In this document: positions 45,101-57,100 of the stretch, piece by piece
Layout of the letters: every line of letters begins with the position of its first letter
Position numbering within the stretch: position 1 is the stretch's first letter
Assembly: GCA_964351855.1 (NCBI GenBank)
Contig: CAYGQD010000004.1
Span: 1 to 64,000 of the forward strand
Length of the DNA: 64,000 nt
Direction of reading: 5' to 3'
Origin: JBCDHN01 sp964351855
GTDB taxonomy: Bacteria; Verrucomicrobiota; Verrucomicrobiia; Verrucomicrobiales; DEV007
Translations under genes and position numbers: made by a program
The notes under the pieces: generated by a model
Database searches by the model: none
What the model saw: the letters and a program-made list of their open reading frames with translations, nothing else
What the model was told of the DNA's origin: nothing

Positions 45101-48100
45101 GAGTTACATCGTCATTGAGAGAGGCCAGTGGCAGCTTCCGGACGGCACCCGGATCTTCGCGGATTCATTGAGTACGGCTACGCTCATGACCGCATTGGAC
45201 ACCGTAAATCTTCCCGCGAATCACTTCTCCAACTCGCCGACGGTGATTTCAACGGTCCAGACAAACAACAACAGCGATCTGTATCTCAACACGCGTCAGG
45301 CCAACACTTCCAGCAATAGCTTTCAGGTTGCGCTGGAGAGTGCCTCCAACGTCGATACGATTTCGGCTGCGGAGACCATTGGTTATCTCGCGATCGAGCG
45401 CGGCACAGGCGATTGGAGTGGCAACCCGTTTGAAGCGGGCCGGACTCCGCAGGATGCCGACAATGGTGTATCGACCCGCAACTTCTCCCAGACCTTCGTT
45501 TCGGCACCGGCACTTCTCACCCAGATTTCCGACGATGCGGGGGCTGATGACGTGGTGAGCCGCTACAGCAACGTGACGGTTAACGGATTCAATTATCTTG
45601 GTGAGGAAGATACCACAACCGATGAGGAGATTGGCCGCTCGGCGGAGACTCTGGATTACATCGCGCTGCAAGGTTCCGGGCTATTGCAGGCCTTGGACAC
45701 TTCAGGGGGAGCGCAGGCGCTGAATGGATCGTTTGTCTACGATCCTAACGGTGTCTTTGAGAGTCTGGGCGACGGTGAGAGCGTGACAGATACCTTTTCG
45801 TATACCATCACCGACAACAATGGAGCGAAGACGACTTCGACCGTCACTTTGACGATCAACGGAGTAAACGATGATCCGTCAGCCACGGATGACACGTTTT
45901 CCGTGGCATCTGGCGCTGGCGCGACGGTCCTCGGGAACGTGCTCTTGGGTGGTGGCCCGAATGTCGCGGATTCCGACCCGGACTTTGATCCGGTCACGGT
46001 CGTTTCTTACGAAGACGGTGGGGGCGCAATCCTGGCGGGCAACGCACTGACAACACAGGCTGGCGGAGTGGTGACCATTTCAGCTGCAGGAGAAATTACT
46101 TATGATGGTTCTGGAGTGACGGGAGCCGCAAACTCGACGGTTGTCGATACCTTCACCTACACGATTGAAGATGATGGCACGCCCACGGGGACGGCGACGG
46201 GGACGATCACGGTTGATGTGGTGATTGCGGCTCCTCCCGCGATTGCGGATGATACCTACACGACGACGGAAGATGCCACGGTCGTGAGAGTTCCGGGAGA
46301 TGGCGATGATCTGCTCGACAACGATGAAGCGGGCACGACCGTTGATATTACGAATTCAGATTCGATCTCGCTGAATGGCGCGACGATTACCTACTCCGGC
46401 ACGGGCAACGAGGGTGACGGCGGATTCATTTACGATCCAACCGGATCTGCCCTATTCCAGAGCCTGGCGGCGGGCGAATCGATTGTTGATACGTTCAACT
46501 ACCAGATTCTGAATGCGAGCGGGGCTCCGAACAGCGCCACGGTGACGGTCACGGTGAACGGCGCAGGCGCGATTGAAATCAATACCAATCTCACGATGCC
46601 GGTTACGTTTCTCGGCTTGAGCGAACCGGGGACCGATGGGACGGCTGACACGATCACCCTCGCCGAATCCGGAGGAAACCTGGAGATTCAGATCAATGGT
46701 GAAACCTTGCGCAGTGTGCCTCTCGCTGGACTATCGGGACCGACTGACATTGTCATTACCGGGTCCGATGATGGGGATACGATCGATATCGGCGCTCTCA
46801 GCCACGCCAATATTGGCACCCTCACGATTGATTCGGTGGGTGGGGCTGATGTAGTGAACATCAATGGTGCTTTGGACATTGGCGGTCTCGTGGTTTCAGC
46901 GGAAACCACGAATTTGTTCGCCGACATCACGACCAGCGGTGATCAAGCTTATCATAACGCGGTAACTTTGGCTGCTGATGTTTTGGTGACGGCAGCGAAT
47001 GTTACCTTTCACAGCACGATCGACTCGGACAGCACCGCTCGTGCGCTTTCGATTTCCTCGCCAGGCACGATGCGGATCAATGGTGATGTGGGACAAACTG
47101 CCGCGCTCGCCAGTTTGGATACTTCCGTCCATGCGGCAGGCACCCTCGAGTTTGCAGGCGGTTTCGACTTGCTGCAGGGTTTGGTAGAGTGGGAGTTTGA
47201 TGTCAGCCGTGAAGCAGACACCGGGGATAATCAATTAAGCGATTTGCAGGGATCCGGTTTCGTCCTGGATGGTTCCACGGCGGCTGGACTCGAGGTAACT
47301 TACGTGGACGTGTCGGCCGGTTCGGGAACTCCATCCGGCTTTGCCAACATTACTGCAGCGGCGGATTTGGTGGGTGGCAGCACCAATGATTTGGCGGAAG
47401 GTGGTTTCGCGGTTGGTGGGACAGATGATTCTCCGCTGGGAATTGGCAACGGCTTTACGGATGGCGACGCTAGTTTCGAACTGTGGGTTAGCCCGGACAC
47501 CCTGACGGCGACAAATGCGCAGGCTCTCTGGGAGACCGGTGGTGGCACCGGTGTGGGCATTGCCATTTTAAATGACGGACGCTTGGCCTTCCGCGATGCA
47601 GCCGGGTCAGATCCGAACATGACCTACGATTTGCTGAATGATCCGAATGGTGTGCTGACCGTGGCACCAGTCGGCGGAGTGTATCAAAAACAGTGGATTC
47701 ATATTGTCGGCTCGCTCGACAACGCAGGCAACCGGATGACTTTGCTCGTCAACGGCCAGCAAGTCGCGACAGACACCGGAACGGTTGATAATTGGGACGG
47801 TGGAGACGGTGCGGCGATTGGCGCGATAGGAGGAGCTAATATGGGAGGCTGGGGCAATACCACGAATCCTGGGCCCCAGTTCCAGAGTTTTGATGGCCAA
47901 GTCGGCGTTTTTCGCCTTTACGGTAGTGCGTTGGATGCAGCGGATGCGTTGAATAACTTCAATTTTGCAAATGCATCCAATCCGGGGGCGCCGACTTCAA
48001 TTTCGGTAGCGACCAATGGAGCGCAGACGTTCGGCAACACGGTCACCAGCACTGCGCTGAATCTTGCCGGATCGACGGTGACCTTTGGCGGCACACTGGA

Positions 48101-51100
48101 TGACGACGGTTTTACGGGATCAAGCTCCGATGTGACCATCAATTCCACAGGAAATACCACGTTCAACGCCTTGGTTGGTAATGGGAATGGGCTTTCTGAA
48201 TTGGAGGTAACCGCTCCAACCGTTCACGTTCACGGCGGCGGAATCTTCACCGTGGGGAATCAGACTTACAATGGTACCGTCCACACGATTGCGGGAGCTG
48301 CCGCGTCCTACACGTCCACAGGCGGCAACATTACCATCAATGGCGACTTTACCCAGCTTTCCAACACCACGGTCAATACGGTTGATCTGACCGTGACTGG
48401 CACAACGACGATTTCGAACGCTTCGACTTTCGATGTTGTGGCTAGTGATGTGGTGACTTTCGCTGATTTGAATTTGTCCGGGGCGACCCGTATCGATGCG
48501 GACAATGACGCGTTGTTTAACGGAGCGGTCGTTGGGACGGCGATAACTCTGACTCTGGCTGTCAATGATCTAACCCGATTCGGCAGTACGGTTGATTTGA
48601 ATGCGATCGTAGCGAATGAACAGACCGAAGCGCCAAATGCGGGAAGAGTCGAATTTCAAGACAATGTCACATTGCGCGGAACGGGAAGCACGAACACGGT
48701 CCTGCATCAGCAAGTGGTGATTGGTGCGGATTTGACGATCAGCGCCGATGCCGGTGGCGATGGAGATTTGATCTTCGGGCTTAGCCTGGATAGCGACAAT
48801 GGTGCCAATCGGAATTTGACCATTTCAGTGAATGGCGGCTCAAATGTTGAGTTTCGTGGAAGTGTCGGAGGAGACTTGGAAACGGCGGATTCCGATCCGA
48901 GCGGGTTCGGGAATCTCACCATTGACGGAACCGGGAACCTTATCGTGAACGATCAGAGTTTTGGCTCGATCCCGGGTTTGGATGAGAAGCCGTATTTGAA
49001 CTACGTGGCTTGGGCTGACTCCGATACCAGCGACACGAGCTGGGAAAACACTTCCCTCTATCGCGGTACGGCCCACACCATGACGTTGGCGGCGGCTGGA
49101 ACGTTTTACGCCAATCCGGCGACCAATCGTGGCGGAATTAACGGTTCGTATGCGACGACGGCAAGCGGCGACAGCATTGAGGTAACTCCGGACAATCTAT
49201 CGGACGAAAACAACTCGGTCGAGATTTGGTTCAAGGATACGGCTGGGTTCACTGGAGACAAGATTCTGTGGGAGACAGGTGGGACCGCCGGTTCTTCGCT
49301 GACCTTGCAAGATTCATTCCTCACGTTATCGGTTAGGGAAGACGGCACTACTGGAAATTCACCTGCAACCGGGGCGATGATTCAGGTTGATCTCACCAAC
49401 GTGCTCTCCGCCGAGGAACTGACTGATTTCAATCAGGTGGTCATGGTTTACAATCGTAACAATACCACAACTGGAGCAAATGATACCGTAGCGCTCTATG
49501 TGAACGGAACTCAAGTTGGTTCGACCGTCAGCGCCAACATCGACGACAACTCTGGCGGAGATGGGATGGGGCTCGGGGTTACGAATGGAATTCCCGGAGC
49601 GTACCCGTTTGAAGACAATACAGAACCCGTTGCACCGACAGCGTTTGATGGCGAATATGCGATCATGCGAGTGTGGCGGCAGGCGTTGAGTGCGGCGCAG
49701 GTTGGAGAGGCGTTTGATATCATCGACAATCCGATGGTGATCAATGCCACGGGTAATATTGCCATCGCCACCGCCGGAACGAACTTGGATAGTAACGTGA
49801 GAATCGCGAGTTCAGCGGGTGATGTCACCATTAGCTCATCGGTGGATGGACAAAACAAACTGGATGTCAGAGGCGTCAATGTTTCGGTGACCGGAACCGT
49901 TGGCGGAGCAACGGCTCTGGATGATTTTGACCTAACCGGAACGACTGCGATTAATCTGGGGAGTTCAATCTCGGTGCAAGGTGACAATGACTCAACTTTC
50001 ACTGGGAGTGTGGAGCTGACCGCTGACGGAGGGGTGACCCATACCGGAGCCGGTGATGTCGTTTTCGCAGGCGCAGTGGATAGCTCGTCGGGTAGTCATT
50101 TGACGATGTCGACGGCGGCTGGTCAGCACACGGTTTTTCAGCAGGACGTTGGTGTCACCAATGCCCTTGGCTCGATCACAGCGGTTGGCGTTGAATTTGG
50201 CACGGCAAGCGCGATCACGGTGACGACTGCTGGGACCCAGAGCTACGATGGCGCTTCTGTGTTGGCTCAGAATACCACCTTGGTTGGCAGCACAATCACC
50301 TTCAATCAAGGGGTCGAAGGCAGCACTGCCGGGACTGAACAGCTTACCATTACGGGAAATTTTGCCGTCAACGGTTCGGTTGGCAGCACCACCGCGTTTG
50401 ATACGGTCAGTGTCAGCGGCGCGACGATTCTGAGTGGGGATTCTCACTTTGGCACGGCCAATGGCACCACGTTTCGTGGTGACGTGAATAGCCCGGACGC
50501 TTCGCCGGAAACGCTCACCGTCGATGGCAACCTGATCCTCGGCGATGGCACCAACGCGATGACCTTCAATGTCGACATTGGGCCCGGCGGGACAGTTTTC
50601 GACACGATCGAATCGGATAGCGGCGACGTGATTATCAATGCCAACGTCAGCTTGGGTGCCAACATGTTCACCGGTTTCAATCCGAGTGGAAACATGGTGG
50701 TTACCGTCATTGACAAAGCTGCTGGAGGCGCGATCACGGGAACGTTTGCCAACGCTGCTGAAGGGGGAACGGTCCAGGTCGATGGAGACAACTTTGACGT
50801 GACCTATCTCGGCGGGGATGGGAATAACCTCGTTTTGACGCGGGCGGTTACGTTCGAAGCCGGTGACGACGTTGGTTTAACGGACGAAGACACTCTGCTA
50901 GATAGCTCGGTTAGTGCCAACGCAGATACCGTCCTGGCCAACGACGCCGGTGCGAATGACATCATTGAAGTGGCCGGAATCACCACTCATACCGCCGATG
51001 TGTTTACGGCAAGCAGTGCCCTCGGCGCTTCAGTTAATCTGAACCGGTTGACCGGTCACTACACCTACGACCCGACCGCGAGTCTTGCGTTGCAGAGTCT

Positions 51101-54100
51101 TGCCGCAGGCGAACAAGTCACCGATACGTTCACCTACAAAATTGGTGATGGAAGCGGTGGGGAAAGCGAGGCGACCGTTAGTATCTTGGTGGATGGTCAA
51201 GGTGCCGTTGAAATCGATATGACCAACCGATTGCCCGATGGAACCATTCCGGGATCGACAGTGGGGGACGACACCATTGCCGTTTCGACCGTTGATGTTG
51301 GCGGAAATCAGGAACTGCAGATTACCGTCAACGGAGTAGTGGTGCGCAATCCCGCAGACATCTCCAATGTTGCGGCGGATCCTGATATTTCGATAACCGG
51401 AGGTGGTGATGTCGATACAGTGACGCTCGATCTCAGCCAGAAAACCGTGGGCACGGTCATCGTCGCCAGTTCGGTTGAGAACTTGGTGACTTCCAGCGCG
51501 ATCAACGCGACCTCGCTAAATTCGCAGTCCGCAACTAGCAGACTGGGCGGCGACTTGACAACGACTGGCGATCAAACTTTTGGTGGTGCGGTTTTGTTAA
51601 GCGCGGATATCGTTCTGGAAGGTGTTAATCACACCTTTGCCGCCACGGTGGACTCTGATGGGACGCCACGTGCGCTAACGGTGAACGGTACGGGTATAGC
51701 CCGGTTTGTCGATGATGTTGGAGATGGCAGCCCGTTGGCTTCGCTCACCACGAACGCCGGTGGTCAGGTGGAATTGGGCACCGGAGGACCGACCCTGGCA
51801 GGAACGATCGTGCTTAACCTCGATGCCAGTCTTGATCCGAATCCGACCGACAGCGTTGCGCCGAACTTTGGCTCGGCTGATGAATTTGGAGTGTTGGACA
51901 CCGGCTTGAGCATCGCGGCAGTCACGGGTTCATCGATCGCCGGGCTCACTTCCGCCTACGTGTTTCCGGGCGGTTCAGGCATCAACGGAACCGCCGCGAT
52001 TCAGTTGGCGAACAGTGGAGATGCTTTCGCGAACTTGAACGATCTTGGTGGCAACTTGGATCAGAACCAAGTGACCTTTGAAGCATGGATTCGTCCCAAT
52101 GCGTCTTCGTTTGGCTCGGTGAACCAGGCGCTTTATGAAACGGGGGGCGGCACAGGTTCAGGAATCGCGTTGAATGGAACGGAACTCCAGTTTCGGACGA
52201 TAGGCGCCACGAGTGGAAGCCTTCAACTGGCCTACGACTTGGCAACGGACGGAGCCAATCTGGGTGTTCTGGGAGGGAATGCGATCGGCACAGAGTTTTT
52301 CCAAGTCGTTGCGACGTTCGACAACGCTACGGACGAGGGTGTTCTCTACATTAATGGCATTGAAGTGGGGCGCGCCACAACCGCCACGGATGCAACTGAT
52401 ATCGACGGTGGTGACGGCATGGCGATCGGTGGCGTCGGTGAGGACAATATGGGTGGTTACGGCGGAGGGCAGTCCGGTTTCCAATCGTTCCATGGCGAAT
52501 ACGCGGCGTTCCGGATTTACGAAGGAGTCCTGGATCAGGCGACGATTCAGGCGAACCGTAGTTTCGTGGCGAGCGCTGCTCCAACGGCGGTTTCTGTGAC
52601 GACGACCGGTGCACAGACATTTGGAAATGATGTGAAGCTGGGGTTGGCGGCGACCTTCAGCGGAGCTGATGTTACCTTTGACGGTCGGGTCGATGACGAT
52701 GGAGTTGTTGCGACGATTTCGACGCTGACGGTCAACGACTCCGGTACGACGACGTTCAATGGCGCGTTGGGAAGCATCTCCCAGTTCTCAGGTTTGGTGA
52801 CGGGTGCCAGTGGAAATACCGTGATCAGCACGGGGCAAGTGGATGTCGATGGTGGGGCGCTATTTGCTAACGACACCACGACAAATCAATCGACGACCTT
52901 CAATGTCGGTAGTCTGACCTTTGGCGGCACCAGTGATTTTTCTGGAACCACGGTGACGAATGGAACGGTCACGAACTTCAGCGGCGCGGCGAGCTTTGCC
53001 GGCCCGACAACGATCACAGGAACGGACATAACCTTCGGCTCGACGTCTCAATTCAATGGGACAGCAAATATTGATGGAACGGGCACCGTGCAGTTGGTTG
53101 GCGAAGTGACGTTCACGACAGCGGCGACCGTCGACGGTGCTACCAATGTAGCCTTCGAGGATACCGTTGGCATGGGCGGCGACCTCACTGTCATAGCAGG
53201 CGGCGATGCGACGTTCGGTAACACGGTCACCGGGGCTGCTGCGGATACGCTTACCATTGACGCCTCGGGAATGACCACGCTCAATGGGGTGAATGTCGGG
53301 ATGATTGATTCCAGTTCCGTGGGGCAGATCCACTTGGCGAGCGATCTTACCCTGACGGGTGCGGACGACACGACGTTCGGCGAACAGGTCTTACTACAGG
53401 ACAGCATCAATATCACGACGTCTGGAGCGGGCAATGTCGTCTTCAATAACACGATCGACAGCGCGGATGGTTCCAATCACGATTTGACCCTCACGTTGAC
53501 ACAAGGGAATGCGCTTTTGAATGGCGACGTCGGTCAAGACGCGCTGGCCGGAGCGTCTGATGACGCGGGATTGGGCAATTTGATCGTCAACGGAACGGGC
53601 CAACTCTTGATTGGTACCAAGCTAAACGGGCCAGCGGCGGTGGCGCAGCCTTACGCGCTCTGGAGCGCGGATTCGAGCGCTACGGGAGCGAATGCGCTGG
53701 GCACGGGGCACAATTTAACGGTCGGTGCCAATGTTTCGATCAATCCTTCACCCACAACCCAGTATGGTCTCTTCAACTCTGCCTGGAGTCTACCGGGTGG
53801 GGCAGATGACACCGACAACTTCCTGATTGCGGGCGGCAGCTTTGATACGATAAGCGGAAACCTGGGAGATGAAGATCACGCGGTCGAAATTTGGTTCAAA
53901 CCGGATTCGTTGACTGGTGGTGGACAGGTCCTTTGGGAATCTGGCGGGACCGGAACGGGAACCTCGTTGACCCTAACCGACAGCGTTTTGACACTGGCGA
54001 CCAATGACGGCACCGGTGCTGACGACATCGGGCGAATTGATTTCGATCTCACTGAACTACCAGCGAGCGAGCAGGGCGACTTTATCCAGGTTCTGGTTTC

Positions 54101-57100
54101 CTTTGACATCAACAACGGGAGTCTTGCGTCATCGCTGAATGATACGGTAACGCTCTATGTGAATGGGGTGGACCGCGGCTCGGACACCGTCGCGATCAAC
54201 GACTGGTATGGCTCGGATGCAACCGGATTGGGCGGGGTAAACGCCACAGTGGGCGGGGCAGATGATGATGGTGTTGACACCGCAGCTGTGACCATTGCCG
54301 ATGTGGTGATTGCTGAGGATGGGGCGACGGCAACCTTCACCGCGACACTCGATAAAGGTGTGTTAGGCGGTTTTACGGTGGATGCAACAGTTGGGGCGGG
54401 ACGCGACACCGCCACGGGAGGTGCCAATGACTACGGGCTCGCCGCGCAAACGCTCACATTCTCAGGATTCGCGGGTGAGACTCAAACGTTCACGGTCGAC
54501 ATCGTGAATGATGGGGATGCTGAAATTGACGAAGAATTCACCGTCGGCCTGACCAATGTGCAAGGAACCGGGGTGGCAATTGACACCAGCGACACAGCCC
54601 AAGGTCAGATCACGGACAATGACAGCTTCGGAACGCCTCGTGTCACCATAGACAACGTGGAAGTGGACGAAACGACGGGAACGATGACGATAGTCGCAAC
54701 GTTGGATCAGGACGTTCTGGGCACTCTGGTCGCAGGATTCACCGTTGATGCCACGGTAGCGGCGGTTAGCGCTGACAGTGGTGACTTTACCGAGTCCTTG
54801 CCATTCACCACAACGCTCACGTTCGCGGGCACCGGCGGCGAAACGCAGAGTTTTGTCCTCAATCTTACCGATGATGCGAATGTGGAAATGCTTCGTGAAA
54901 CGGTTAGCCTCTCGATGAGCAATCTGATCGATCTCAGTTCGGGAAGTGCGGGAACAGGAGTCGACATTTCCGACACTGCCGAGGGAACGATTGTCGATGA
55001 CGACTATGTTGCCGACAGCGATGGGGCACCTGCGCTACCAACCACACCGTTTACCGGTGAAATTGGCCTGATGCGGGTCTACCTTGAGACGATCAACTCC
55101 GCCGAGGCGACCGCCGCGTTCACCGAAGGCTCAGCGCCGCTGACAATTACGACGACCGGCGCTCAGACCTTTAATGCGGCAGTGACTTCCGCAGGCAACG
55201 TCTTTAGCGGGAGCGATGTGACGTTCGGCTCGACCCTGGATTCGACAAATAGTCTTACCAAGGCGAATATCACGATCAATACGAGCGGCGATGGCGTTAC
55301 CGCGTTTGATGCTGCGGTTGGTGGAACCAATGAGATCGGCAGGCTGACGACGAATGGAGATGGTCGGACGGAAATCGGAGCCGACATCACCGCGAACAGT
55401 GATTCGGGGATTGTTTTGAACGATGCGGTTTTGTTGGTGGGGGATTCCACGATCACCGAGAATGGTAGTGGTAATGTGAGCTTCCTGAATACGGTCGATA
55501 GTGCCGCTGCCGGTAATTTTGACCTCACGGTAACGACTCCAGGCGGAGGCAGCGCGGTGTTCCTCGCCGATGTCGGGACCGATGCTTTGGCTGGGCTTTC
55601 CCATGATGGCGGTTTAGGCAATGTGACGACTGATGCGGCGCAACTCGGCGGGTTTGGGACGGTGATTTCGGGAGCACAAGTGACCTATAGCGCCTCGGCG
55701 GATGATGGTGTGGATCGGGACGTGGCGAATCAGGGAACGGACAATGATCGGGACTTGAACTTGGATGATGTGGTCGTTCGGAATCCGGTAAGCACACCGC
55801 TCGACATCAGCCACGCCTGGACCTTTCCGGGCGGGACGACGGCGGACACGGCGACTTCAACCGGAAATCCGATGACGAACCCGGGTTCGAAAGGCGGGCT
55901 GTTTCCCGTCAATTTGGGAGCGTTTGACGGCGGTGGTGGAACCGGGGGCGGCGGCGGCACCGATGCGACGTTCGAGTTATGGTTGAAGCCAGACACTTTA
56001 GGCGGTGGTAACCAGTTCCTGTGGGAAACTGGAGGCGGCACCGGGATCGGACTTTATCTGGAGAATGATGAAGTGGTGATACGTCGTGCGGGTGGAGGTG
56101 GCTCCGGTAATGTCAGGTATGATATATCGGGCTTGGAAAGCGATTTCATCCAGGCGGTGGTCGTCAATGAATTGAGTCAACCGCTGCGACTTTATATCAA
56201 TGGCCAGCTTGTCCAGAGTGGAGGAAGTGGGGGCACGGACTGGGACGGCGGCGACGGTGCCGGCCTTGGCACGATTGGTGGAGAGAATGCGGGCGGCATT
56301 GGGAATTTCAACCAAAGTCGCGTCCCGTTTGAAGGGCAGATTGCGGTTTACCGCCAATACAACGGATCGGCATTCACGGATGCAGACGTCTTGACCAACT
56401 ACCAGGCGGTCGCGGGCGTGCCGGTGAATATCACCACGACGGCGGACCAGACGTTCAACGGCGCGGTAACGTTGGGTGGCGATTCGGTGCTGACGGCCCA
56501 GGACGTGAGCTTCGTAACGACGGCGGAACTGTCGAACAAAGATCTTACCGTGAATGTGAGTGGAACCGGCAGTGTCGCGGCTGGGATCATCAGTGGAACT
56601 GGCACGCTTACCAAGCAGGGCGCTGGCACCTTGTCCCTCAACGCATCGAATGATTACACGGGCACGACCACTGTCGCCGAGGGAATTCTGGACGGGGCCG
56701 GGTCGATTGCCGGTGCCGTGGATGTGGCCTCTGGTGCAACGCTGAATGCAGGAGATGCGGGAATTGGAACCTTGAGCACGGGAGACCTCACGACGTCATC
56801 GAGTGTGATGAACTTTGAGGTCAATGGAACGAACGGCGGCCAATTTGACGTCGTCAACGTGACCGGTTCGGTCGATCTCACCGGCTCGACGCTGAATCTG
56901 AGCGGCACGGCGACCAGCGTGCCGGAAGCGGCCGTGATCACGCTGATCGAAAACGATAGCAATGACGCGATCACCGGGACCTTTGCCGGATTGAACGAGG
57001 GCGACGAGGTCATTCTCAACACAGAGCGTTATGTGATCAGTTATGTCGGTGGGACGGACGACAACGATGTTACTCTGACACGGGAAAACAACGGCTTGCG

